A program made the position numbers and the translations under genes. DNA of 64,000 bases from Dermacoccus abyssi (lineage in GTDB: Bacteria; Actinomycetota; Actinomycetes; Actinomycetales; Dermatophilaceae): the NCBI RefSeq assembly GCF_034541975.1, contig NZ_JAVYJM010000001.1; one strand, 5' to 3'. Below the pieces are notes generated by a model that saw only the letters and a program-made list of their open reading frames with translations, was not told the origin of the DNA and searched no databases. The stretch's first letter is position 1; each line of letters begins with the position of its first letter. This document shows positions 1-8,025 of the stretch, piece after piece.

Positions 1-864
1 CGCCGTGACGGCGGCGGCCAGCGGTGCCTGCACGATGGGTTCTGCCCAGGTCACCGGCTCTGCTCCGTCAGTGTCCTTCTCCGCCGTTTCCGTGAGGAGC
101 CCCGTGAGTCGCTCGGCAAGGTCCTGTCGCGTCACGGAGTGCACGGCGCAGACGACCGGGCCCGGTCCGAGGGCCCGCGCCTCCGCGAGCGCCCACCGCC
201 CCAGGCGTTCGATGGCCTTGCCCGTCGTTCGCACGCGTGCCAAGGGCTCGATCACCCCGTCCTCGAGGCGCAGCAGCGGCTTGATCGACAGCGCGGAGCC
301 GAGAAGGGCACCGGCCCGACCGACGCGACCACCGCGGCGCAGCGGTTCCAGCGAGTCGACGTAGAGCGCCGTGCGCGACGACGTCGCCACGGAACGGATG
401 ACCTCCTCGACCGCGGCGAAGCCTTCACCGCGCACGGCCGAACGAGCCCCGGCGAGCGCCGCAAAACCCATCGCCATGCCCATCGTCGTGGAGTCCACGA
501 CGGAGACGGGCACAGGCGATTCGGCCGCCGCGAGGCGCGCCGAACTCACCGTGGACGACAGCTGGGCCGCCGCGTGAACGGAGACGATCTCGGTGCAGCC
601 CTGACCCGCGAGGTACTGGTACGCCTCGACCATGCGCGCAGGCGCCGGCCGGGCTGTCGACAGTTCCCGCTCGTTCTCTTCGGCTTGGGCCACCGTCTCC
701 CCGGTGACGCCCTCACCCTCGACGAGCGAGCGCCCGTCGATCGTCACGGTCAGCGGCACGACGGCGAGCGTCCCGCCGAGCGCCGCCACGAGCTCGTCCG
801 GCAGGCACGCCGTCGAGTCCGTGACGACGCCCACGCGAGGGGCGTCCCGTCGTCGCGCAGCCAT
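1..864 (-). CDS. DegV family protein (3' end outside window)
   Basis: The translation opens with RVGVVTDSTACLP and continues to a central SVVDSTTMGMAMGF segment and a RRGGRVGRAGALLGSALSIKP segment. These are hallmarks of the DegV fold, a fatty-acid-binding family. Known members (FakB) present fatty acids to a kinase for incorporation into phospholipid; the specific ligand here is not visible. About 288 residues are present, close to the usual length of about 280, but the frame has no stop before base 1, so the C-terminus lies outside the window. The ATG shares one base with the leuS stop codon (TGATG), which indicates translational coupling downstream of leuS. Family call is secure; physiological role is inferred. 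Confidence 0.85.
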   Translation of the reverse strand, partial: MAARRRDAPRVGVVTDSTACLPDELVAALGGTLAVVPLTVTIDGRSLVEGEGVTGETVAQAEENERELSTARPAPARMVEAYQYLAGQGCTEIVSVHAAAQLSSTVSSARLAAAESPVPVSVVDSTTMGMAMGFAALAGARSAVRGEGFAAVEEVIRSVATSSRTALYVDSLEPLRRGGRVGRAGALLGSALSIKPLLRLEDGVIEPLARVRTTGKAIERLGRWALAEARALGPGPVVCAVHSVTRQDLAERLTGLLTETAEKDTDGAEPVTWAEPIVQAPLAAAVTA

Positions 865-3728
865 CAGTTCGCGACGATGTTGACGAGCTTGGGAGCTCGG
901 ACGATGACCTTGCGAACCGTCTTGCCCTCGAGGAACGACTGCACGCGCTCGCTCGCCATGGCTGCGGCCTCGAGGTCGGCCTCGCTGATGTCGGCGGCGA
1001 CGTCGAGGCGATCGCGCACCTTGCCGGCCACCTGGACGACGGCCACAACGGTGTCCTGCACGAGGAACGCCGGGTCGGCGACCGGGAACGGCTCGAACGC
1101 CAGCGTCGTGTCGTGACCCAGGCGCTTCCACAGCTCCTCACCGATGTGCGGGGCCAGCGGCGCCGTCATGAGCACGAGCGCCTCGGCCGCCTCACGGGGC
1201 ACGGCGTCGAGCTTCGTCAGCGTGTTGTTGAGCTCGATGAGTCGAGCGACCGCCGTGTTGAAACGCAGGTTCTCGAAGTCGGCGCTCACCGCGTCGATCG
1301 TCTGGTGGAGTGCGCGCTTCGTGGCGTCGTCCATCTCCGCATCGGTGACGGTGACCTCGCCGCTGCCCTCGTCGACGACGTTGCGCCACAGACGCTGCAG
1401 GAAGCGCTGCGAGCCGACGGCGGCACGGGTCTCCCACGGACGCGACGCGTCGAGGGGGCCCATCGACATCTCGTAGACGCGGAAGGTGTCGGCGCCGAAC
1501 GCGTCGCACATCTCGTCCGGCGTGACGACGTTCTTGAGCGACTTGCCCATCTTCCCGTACTCACGGGTGACGCGCTCGCCCTGCCACTCGAACACCGTCT
1601 CGCCGTCGACCTCGCGCTCGGTGACCTCGGCAGCCGGCACCGGCTGGCCGCGCCCGTCACGGAACGCGTAGGCCTGCACCATGCCCTGGTTGTAGAGCTT
1701 GCGGAACGGCTCCTCGCTCGAGATGAGGCCGAGGTCGAACAGCACCTTGTGCCAAAAACGCGCGTACAGCAGGTGCAGGACGGCGTGCTCGGCGCCGCCG
1801 ACGTAGAGGTCGACGCCGCCCCGGTCGTTCGCGACGCCCTTGCCGAAGCCGCGGCCCTTGCCGAGCCAGTACTCCTCACAGCCCGCGTCGACGAATCGTT
1901 CGTCGTTTGCGGGGTCTGCGTAACGCAGTTCGTACCAGCACGAACCGGCCCAGTTGGGCATCGTGTTCGTCTCGCGCGTGTACGTCTTGCGACCGTCACC
2001 GAGGTCGAGCTCGACGCTCACCCACTCGCTCGCACGCGACAAGGGCGACTCCGGCATGGACTGGGCGTCCTCCGGGTCGTAGGTCTTCGGCGAGTAGTCC
2101 GCGACGTCGGGCAGTTCGACCGGCAGCATCGACTCCGGCAGGGCGTGCGCCTCGCCGTTCTCGTCGTAGACCACCGGGAAGGGCTCGCCCCAGTAGCGCT
2201 GGCGGCTGAACAGCCAGTCGCGCAGGCGGTAGGTCGTCGTGCCGCTTCCGCGCTCGTTCGCCTCGAGCCACTCGATGATCTTGACCTTGGCGTCCTCAAT
2301 GCCGAGCCCGTCGAGGCTGAGGCCCGAGGTGGCCGAGTTGATGGCGACGCCCGCGCCGGTGAACGGCTTGTTCTCCGGGTGGCCCTCGGACGGCTGCACG
2401 GTGCGGATGACGTCGAGGTCGTACGCGGCCGCGAAGTCCCAGTCGCGCTCGTCCTGCGCGGGCACGGCCATGATGGCACCGGTGCCGTAGCCCATGAGGA
2501 CGTAGTCGGCGACGAAGACGGGCATGCGTCGACCCGTCACCGGGTTCGTGGCGAAGGCACCGGTGAAGACACCGGTCTTGCCCTTCTCGCCGGTCTGACG
2601 CTCGAGGTCGCTCTTGCGGGAGGCCTCACGACGATAGGTGTCGACGGCCTCGCGCGGGCTGGTCGCGCCCCCGCTCCACGCGTCCTTCGTGCCCTCGGGC
2701 CACGTGTCGGGCACGAGCGTGTCGACGAGCGGATGCTCCGGGGCGACCACCATGAACGTCGCGCCGAAGATCGTGTCGGGGCGCGTCGTGAAGACCTCGA
2801 GCTGAGCGCCCTCGTGGTTCTCGACGTCGAAGCGGATGCTCGCGCCGTTGCTGCGACCGATCCAGTTGCGCTGCTGCAGCTTGATCGACTCCGGCCAGTC
2901 GAGGCGCTCGAGGTCGTCGACGAGGCGGTCGGCGTAGGCGGTGATACGCATCATCCACTGCGGCAGATTGCGCTTGAAGACCGGGAAGTTGCCGCGCTCG
3001 GTGCGGCCGTCGGCCGTCACCTCCTCGTTTGCCACGACGGTGCCGAGGCCGGGCGACCAGTTGACCGGAGCGTCCGACTTGTACGCGAGGCGACGGGCGT
3101 TGACGGCAGCGGCGCGCTCCGTGGCGTCCAGTTCGGCCCATGCGCGGCCGTCCGGCGTGGCGACGCGACCACTTTCGAGGGCTTCGACGAGCGTGTCGAT
3201 CGGACGGGCCTTACCCGCGTCCTCGTCGTACCAGGCGTTGAAGATCTGCAGGAAGATCCACTGCGTCCACTTGTAGTAGGACGGCTCGATCGTGGCGAAG
3301 GTGCGACGCATGTCGTGCGACAGCCCGAGCTGACGCAGCTGGCGACGCATGTTGACCATGTTGTCCTCGGTCGTCTTGCGCGGGTGCTGGCCGGTCTGGA
3401 CGGCGTACTGCTCCGCCGGCAGGCCGAACGCGTCGTAACCGAGGGTGTAGAGGACGTTCTTGCCCTGGGTGCGCTGGTAGCGCGCGTAGACGTCGGTGGC
3501 GATGTAGCCGAGCGGGTGCCCGACGTGCAGTCCCGCACCGGAGGGGTAGGGGAACATGTCCTGGATCATGACCTTCTCGCGCTCGGCCACGCCCTGCGGG
3601 TCGGCCCACGGCCCCGTGGGGTTGGGGGCCTCGAAGGTTCCCTGCTCCTCCCACACGTCCTGCCACTGCTTCTCGATCTGCCCCGCCAGTTCGGCGGTGT
3701 AGCGGTGGCCGTGCTCGGTGTCGCTCAA
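864..3728 (-). CDS. leuS: Leucyl-tRNA synthetase
   Basis: Cytoplasmic class I aminoacyl-tRNA synthetase that charges tRNA-Leu. At 954 aa it is full length for actinobacterial LeuRS. The HIGH motif appears as HVGH (residues 68-71) after PYPSGAGL. The KMSKS loop appears as KMGKS (726-730). The editing (CP1) domain lies between them, with the TTRPDTIFGATF threonine-rich segment. The C-terminal anticodon-binding region has VAGKVRDR. The gene is followed with a one-base overlap by the DegV gene. Its 230-bp upstream region holds the rpsT terminator and an inverted repeat (3833-3892) but no recognisable T-box. Confidence 0.97.
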   Translation of the reverse strand: MSDTEHGHRYTAELAGQIEKQWQDVWEEQGTFEAPNPTGPWADPQGVAEREKVMIQDMFPYPSGAGLHVGHPLGYIATDVYARYQRTQGKNVLYTLGYDAFGLPAEQYAVQTGQHPRKTTEDNMVNMRRQLRQLGLSHDMRRTFATIEPSYYKWTQWIFLQIFNAWYDEDAGKARPIDTLVEALESGRVATPDGRAWAELDATERAAAVNARRLAYKSDAPVNWSPGLGTVVANEEVTADGRTERGNFPVFKRNLPQWMMRITAYADRLVDDLERLDWPESIKLQQRNWIGRSNGASIRFDVENHEGAQLEVFTTRPDTIFGATFMVVAPEHPLVDTLVPDTWPEGTKDAWSGGATSPREAVDTYRREASRKSDLERQTGEKGKTGVFTGAFATNPVTGRRMPVFVADYVLMGYGTGAIMAVPAQDERDWDFAAAYDLDVIRTVQPSEGHPENKPFTGAGVAINSATSGLSLDGLGIEDAKVKIIEWLEANERGSGTTTYRLRDWLFSRQRYWGEPFPVVYDENGEAHALPESMLPVELPDVADYSPKTYDPEDAQSMPESPLSRASEWVSVELDLGDGRKTYTRETNTMPNWAGSCWYELRYADPANDERFVDAGCEEYWLGKGRGFGKGVANDRGGVDLYVGGAEHAVLHLLYARFWHKVLFDLGLISSEEPFRKLYNQGMVQAYAFRDGRGQPVPAAEVTEREVDGETVFEWQGERVTREYGKMGKSLKNVVTPDEMCDAFGADTFRVYEMSMGPLDASRPWETRAAVGSQRFLQRLWRNVVDEGSGEVTVTDAEMDDATKRALHQTIDAVSADFENLRFNTAVARLIELNNTLTKLDAVPREAAEALVLMTAPLAPHIGEELWKRLGHDTTLAFEPFPVADPAFLVQDTVVAVVQVAGKVRDRLDVAADISEADLEAAAMASERVQSFLEGKTVRKVIVRAPKLVNIVAN

Positions 3729-3832
3729 GGAAGTACCTCACTCGCGTCGTACGGCGTCAGCGCGACGCCGGATTGTTCGCCCGTCATTATGTCAGCAGCC
3801 GCCGTCGCCGCCCGGGCACCGGGCTCTGGCGA

Positions 3833-3892
3833 CCTTCGATGTTGCCTCGGAAACGCGGCACCTGTGCCGCGGTCCCCGCTCAACATCGAAGG
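3833..3892. repeat. Long inverted repeat upstream of leuS with nested hairpin
   Basis: A 12-bp perfect inverted repeat, CCTTCGATGTTG (3833-3844) and CAACATCGAAGG (3881-3892), encloses a second 6-bp hairpin, GCGGCA/TGCCGC (3855-3870). The distal arm also forms part of the rpsT terminator stem, so the two structures are mutually exclusive in RNA. It may be a back-up terminator for rpsT or part of the leuS leader; the sequence does not decide. Confidence 0.6.
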
Positions 3893-3922
3893 GCCGTCAC
3901 CGCGGACGGTGACGACCCTTCG
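3887..3922 (-). terminator. rpsT terminator hairpin
   Basis: Arms of 16 bp with a single mismatch (3887-3902 and 3907-3922) close on a CGGA tetraloop just downstream of the rpsT stop. A smaller hairpin, TGAGTCCT/AGGACTCA (3929-3948), lies between it and the stop codon. There is no U-tract, which is common for high-GC actinobacterial terminators. Confidence 0.75.
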
Positions 3923-3957
3923 TCGTGCTGAGTCCTCGTGAGGACTCACGGAAGAAC

Positions 3958-4218
3958 TCAGAGGTTGTTGAGCTGCTTCGCCATGGCCGACTTCTTGTTG
4001 GCGGCCTGGTTCTTGTGGATGACTCCCTTGGAGACAGCCTTGTCCAGCTTCTTCGAAGCGGCAGCAAGGGCCGTGGTAGCGGCGTCCTTGTTACCGGCTT
4101 CGACCTCGGCGCGGAACTTGCGGATCCAGGTACGCAGCTCAGCCTTGTAGGACTTGTTGCGCTCCGTACGAACAGCGTTCGTCTTGATCCGCTTCATCTG
4201 CGACTTGATGTTTGCCAC
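3958..4218 (-). CDS. rpsT: 30S ribosomal protein S20
   Basis: 86 aa, beginning ANIKSQMKRI after a GTG start, followed by the long basic helices typical of S20 (KSYKAELRTWIRKF, AASKKLDKAVSKGVIHKNQA). It binds 16S rRNA and is a primary assembly protein of the small subunit. The gene is monocistronic, with a 204-bp gap to holA upstream and a strong hairpin downstream. A TAAGTT hexamer about 140 bp upstream could be a -10 box; that is only a guess. Confidence 0.97.
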   Translation of the reverse strand: MANIKSQMKRIKTNAVRTERNKSYKAELRTWIRKFRAEVEAGNKDAATTALAAASKKLDKAVSKGVIHKNQAANKKSAMAKQLNNL

Positions 4219-4422
4219 GAAAACTCACTTCTTCGGTCGAATGATTCTGTCGTGAGGGCGACAGTCGGCCTCTCGGATATGGCGTGGGGACACCTGGCGA
4301 TGAGAGACCGCTGGTTACTGCTTGCGTGTGCGCACGACCTGAGCCCACACGCACTCGTCCAAACTTACCAGCCGGACCCCGCGGGCACGCAATCGGCCGA
4401 AGCGCTCGGCGTCCGACCAGCT

Positions 4423-5403
4423 TCAGCCTCGCTCGGGCGGCGCGTGACGCTGTTTGCAGATCTCGAGCACGGCGTGCTCGACGGCGTACTGCGGATCGCG
4501 CCCGCCGCCCTTGACGGCGAAGTCGGCCGCAGCCACGGTCTGAATCGCGCGGCCCAACCTGACGCCGTCCCAGCCGCGCGACGCGCCGCGGGCACGATCG
4601 ATCTGCCACGGGGGCATACCGAGCTGCTTGGCGAGTTCAGCGCTGCGTCCTCCCCCGGCGGTGGCCACCTTGGCAACCTGCCGCAGCTGTGAGGCGAGGA
4701 CCGCCACGACCGGAACCGGGTCGAGCCCGGAGGCGAACGCGTGACGCAGGAGACGAAGCGCTTCAGGAGCATTGCCGGCGATAGCGGCGTCGGCAACCCG
4801 GAAGCCCGTGGCCTCGACCTTGCCCGAGTGATAGGTGGCGACGACGTTCTCGTCGACCACGCCCGTCGTGTCGTCGACGAGTTGCTTGCACGCCGCAGCC
4901 AGCTCCGACGTGTCCTTGCCCGCTGCCTCGAGCAACGCCCGCACGGCCTCGGGGGTGATCTTGCGGCGCGCGATACGGAACTCGTTCGTGATGAAGGCCG
5001 ACTTGTCGCGGTCCGACTTCATGGCCGGCGCCTCGATGACGTGCGCCTTCGCCTTCTTCATCGCGTCGAGGACACGCTTGGCGCGGTTACCACCCTTGTG
5101 GAGGACGACGAGGTGCGCGTCGTCGAGCGGGTGCTTGAGCACGTCGGAGAGTTCGTCGACGAGCGGATCGGTGGCCTCGTCGAGGTCGCGCACGACGACG
5201 ACGCGGTGCCCGCCGAACAGGCTCGGCGACAGGTCCATCGTCAGCCGGCCCGGCTCGTACTCGAGCGCGTCGAGGCGGATGACCTCCGCGTCGGGGTGGC
5301 TCGAACCGAGGGCCTCGAGCACGTGCGAGAGCGCTCGTTGCGCGAGCACGCGCTCGGGGCCGGTGATGAGCACCAGCTGAGGCAGCGCCGACGATTCGTT
5401 CAT
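4423..5403 (-). CDS. holA: DNA polymerase III subunit delta (clamp loader)
   Basis: 326 aa. The start LPQLVLITGPERVLAQRAL matches the N-terminal nucleotide-binding-like fold of HolA, which has a degenerate P-loop. PSLFGGHRVVVVRDLD and the C-terminal collar region (LASQLRQVAKVATAGG, LGMPPWQIDRA) complete the family pattern. HolA opens the beta clamp within the clamp-loader complex. In many bacteria holA follows comEC; here the upstream neighbour, across a 127-bp gap, is a DinG-like helicase and no comEC is present. Confidence 0.9.
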   Translation of the reverse strand: MNESSALPQLVLITGPERVLAQRALSHVLEALGSSHPDAEVIRLDALEYEPGRLTMDLSPSLFGGHRVVVVRDLDEATDPLVDELSDVLKHPLDDAHLVVLHKGGNRAKRVLDAMKKAKAHVIEAPAMKSDRDKSAFITNEFRIARRKITPEAVRALLEAAGKDTSELAAACKQLVDDTTGVVDENVVATYHSGKVEATGFRVADAAIAGNAPEALRLLRHAFASGLDPVPVVAVLASQLRQVAKVATAGGGRSAELAKQLGMPPWQIDRARGASRGWDGVRLGRAIQTVAAADFAVKGGGRDPQYAVEHAVLEICKQRHAPPERG

Positions 5404-5530
5404 GGCGTCAGCCTCTCATCGGCCACCGACAACCGGGGCGCCGACCGGATCAGCGACCGCTTCGTGTGCGCTGAGGCAAGCACACCTCGCGAGACGAACA
5501 CCCCGATCGTCGTGCTGCTCACAGCGAACG

Positions 5531-7906
5531 TCACTCCCCCGCCGGGCGGATGCCGAGTTGCGCGCAACGGGCGAGCACCGACTCCGCCGAGAGTTCGAGG
5601 TGGTCGGCCAGCTCTTCGGCTGACAGGCCCATGCTGACGCCCTCGCGCAGTTCCTCGTCGGACTCCGCCGTCCACGCCTCGCCGCCGGTGACGGCGGTTC
5701 GGGCCGTGTCGTCGACCGGAGGCGGCGTCGACTTGGTCGGTGCCTTGATGGCGCTGGCCGTCCCCATTCCGCTGACACCGGCTGCCGCTGCGGCGGCGAG
5801 CGCCCGCTCCTTCGCGTCCGCCGAGGAACCTGCCGATAACCCCGACGACGCTGCCGAGGACGCCGACGAAGCGCCCGACGAGCGGACGGAACTCGACGAG
5901 GGGCTGGGAACCGACGGCTGCTTCGTCGAGCGCGTACCGGCCGCCGGCGGAGGGGTGACGTCCGGGGCGTTCTCGTCGAGACGAGCGAGCGCCTTGAGGA
6001 TGAGCGCACGATCGGTGGTCGGCCAGAACGGCGGCAACGAGCGCTGGAGGAAACCGGCGTAGCGGGCCGTCATCATGCGCGAGTCGAGGAACGCGACGAC
6101 GCCACGGTCGTCGGTGTGCCGGATGAGGCGCCCGGCGCCCTGCGCGAGGCGCAGCGCGGCGTGGGTGGCCGAGACGGCCATGAACCCGTTGCCGCCCATC
6201 TTCGCGATGGCCTGCGAGCGAGCCGAGGCGAGGGGGTCGTCCGGTCGCGGGAACGGGATGCGGTCGATGATGACGAGTTGGAGGCTGCTTCCGGGCACAT
6301 CGACGCCCTGCCACAGCGTCAGCGTGCCGAAGAGGCACGTGCGGGCGTCGGCGGCGAAGGTGCGCACGAGGGTGCCCATCTGGTCCTCGCCCTGGCACAG
6401 CACGGGGATCTCGTCGCCGAAGCGCTCCCGCATCGCCTCGGCGGCGGCCTGGGCGGCGCGCATCGAGGAGAAGAGGCCGAGCGTGCGTCCACCGGCCGCG
6501 CGCACGAGCGTCTCGATCTCGTCGAGGGCCTGCGGTGAGAGTCCGTCACGCCCGGGCGGAGGAAGGTGCTGGGCGACGTAGGCGATGCCCTGCTTGGGGT
6601 AGTCGAACGGCGAGCCGACGTCGAGGCCCTTCCACTGCGGGCCGCCCGCTCCGCGCAGGCCGAGGGTTCCGGCCACGGCGTCGAACGAGCCACCGAGTTC
6701 GAGGGTGGCCGACGTCATGACGACCGATCGCTCACCGAAGATCTTGTCCCGCATGAGCATGGCCACGCTCATCGGCGCGACACGCAGCGCGGAGACGCCG
6801 GTGCGCTGGTTGTGGGAGACCCACAGGACGTCGAGCTCCCGCTCCTCGAGGATGCGTTCGCACGTCTCGAAGATCTCGTCGATCGCGGCTCGAGCCATCT
6901 GGCGAACGCCGTCGTTGTCCTGCGGGTTCTTCGGCTTCAGTTCCGAGGCGATGGAACGTGAGGCGTCGAGAATCGTGCGCAGGGCCGCCTCGAGAACGTC
7001 GGAGACTCCGAGCAGCCGCCCTTCCTGGTGTTGCTCGAGTGCCTCGCCCAGCACCTCGGCCCCGCGCTTGAGGTCGTCGGTCTCGGCGAGGCGGCCACAG
7101 CGCTTGGCGGCCGCGTTGATCGTTCCGGTCGTCAGTTCGTCGGTGATGGTCGCGGTGACGCGGTCGACGAGCTCGTGGGCCTCGTCGACGACGAGCAGGT
7201 CGTGCTCGGGCAGCATCTGGCGCCCCTCGAAGGCGTCGATCGCCATGAAGGAGTGGTTCGTCACGACGACGTCGACCTCCTTCGCGTCGGCGCGCGCCAT
7301 TTCGACGAAGCAGTCCTCGACGACGGGGCACTTGCTGCCGAGGCACTCGTGGCTCGAGACGGAGACCTGGCGCCACGCCCTCTCGGACACGCCGGGCACG
7401 AGTTCGTCGCGGTCGCCGGATTCGGTCTCGTCGGCCCACTCCCGCAGGCGCACGACCTCGCGGCCGGTGCGTCCGGCGTGTTCGTCGACCTGGCCGACGC
7501 CCATGAGCGCGCCCTCGTCGTCGTCCGGGTAGCCACCGGTGAGCTTGTGCTGGCACAGGTAGTTACGCCGCCCCTTGACGAGCGCGTACGTGGGCCGGCG
7601 CCCGAGTAGCGGTTCGAGCGCGTCGGCGAGGCGCGGCATGTCGCGATCGACGATCTGCGCCTGGAGGGCGAGCGTGGCCGTGGCCACGATGGCCGGTTTG
7701 TTCACCTCGAACGCGTGACGGATCGCGGGCACGAGGTAGGCCAGCGACTTTCCCGTGCCCGTACCCGCCTGCACGAGCAGGTGCTCGTCGCGCTCGATGG
7801 CCTCCTGGACGGCGTTCGCCATCGTCGACTGCCCCGGCCGCGGGACGCCGCCGACGCCGGAGACGGCCGCGGACATGAGTTCGTCGAGCGAGGGCAGTTC
7901 GGGCAT
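5531..7906 (-). CDS. ATP-dependent DNA helicase, DinG/XPD type
   Basis: 791-aa superfamily 2 helicase. Walker A is QAGTGTGKSLAYL near residue 45, motif II is VVDEAHEL (a DEAH box), and the C-terminal motor has a LWQGVDVPG element and QGAGRLIRH motif VI. Four cysteines (YLCQHK, then C-x4-C-x5-C in SHECLGSKCPVVEDC) lie between the two motor motifs and match the 4Fe-4S cluster of XPD/DinG helicases, which unwind 5'-to-3' at repair or replication intermediates. Residues ~655-745 form a Ser/Ala/Thr-rich linker. The last ~45 residues are a small acidic helical domain that resembles a helix-turn-helix. This C-terminal extension is not part of the core family. Confidence 0.9.
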   Translation of the reverse strand: MPELPSLDELMSAAVSGVGGVPRPGQSTMANAVQEAIERDEHLLVQAGTGTGKSLAYLVPAIRHAFEVNKPAIVATATLALQAQIVDRDMPRLADALEPLLGRRPTYALVKGRRNYLCQHKLTGGYPDDDEGALMGVGQVDEHAGRTGREVVRLREWADETESGDRDELVPGVSERAWRQVSVSSHECLGSKCPVVEDCFVEMARADAKEVDVVVTNHSFMAIDAFEGRQMLPEHDLLVVDEAHELVDRVTATITDELTTGTINAAAKRCGRLAETDDLKRGAEVLGEALEQHQEGRLLGVSDVLEAALRTILDASRSIASELKPKNPQDNDGVRQMARAAIDEIFETCERILEERELDVLWVSHNQRTGVSALRVAPMSVAMLMRDKIFGERSVVMTSATLELGGSFDAVAGTLGLRGAGGPQWKGLDVGSPFDYPKQGIAYVAQHLPPPGRDGLSPQALDEIETLVRAAGGRTLGLFSSMRAAQAAAEAMRERFGDEIPVLCQGEDQMGTLVRTFAADARTCLFGTLTLWQGVDVPGSSLQLVIIDRIPFPRPDDPLASARSQAIAKMGGNGFMAVSATHAALRLAQGAGRLIRHTDDRGVVAFLDSRMMTARYAGFLQRSLPPFWPTTDRALILKALARLDENAPDVTPPPAAGTRSTKQPSVPSPSSSSVRSSGASSASSAASSGLSAGSSADAKERALAAAAAAGVSGMGTASAIKAPTKSTPPPVDDTARTAVTGGEAWTAESDEELREGVSMGLSAEELADHLELSAESVLARCAQLGIRPAGE

Positions 7907-7970
7907 GCGCCCACCCTATGGCAGCACCGGGACGCCCTCCGAGTCGCGACGCGGGCACGGCTGTGGAAAC

Positions 7971-8012
7971 GCCTGTGCGGGCGTCGTCACTGTGGACGAC
8001 GCCCGCACAGGC
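7971..8012 (-). terminator. Terminator after the GH63-like gene
   Basis: An 18-bp perfect stem (7971-7988 with 7995-8012) closes on the loop ACTGTG, 14 bp beyond the stop of the minus-strand glycosidase gene. It has no U-tract. It is the main feature of the 119-bp gap between the glycosidase and helicase genes. Confidence 0.8.
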
Positions 8013-8025
8013 CACCGCATGCGGC

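Noticed and set aside
1113..3941. 942-codon open frame antisense to leuS
   Set aside because: Strong GC third-position bias keeps antisense frames open. The translation is low-complexity and rich in Arg, Val, Leu and Gly, with no family motif, while the opposite strand encodes a complete LeuRS.
3729..3957. T-box riboswitch for leuS
   Set aside because: No T-box consensus, specifier stem or antiterminator was found; the structure seen is explained by the rpsT terminator and an inverted repeat.
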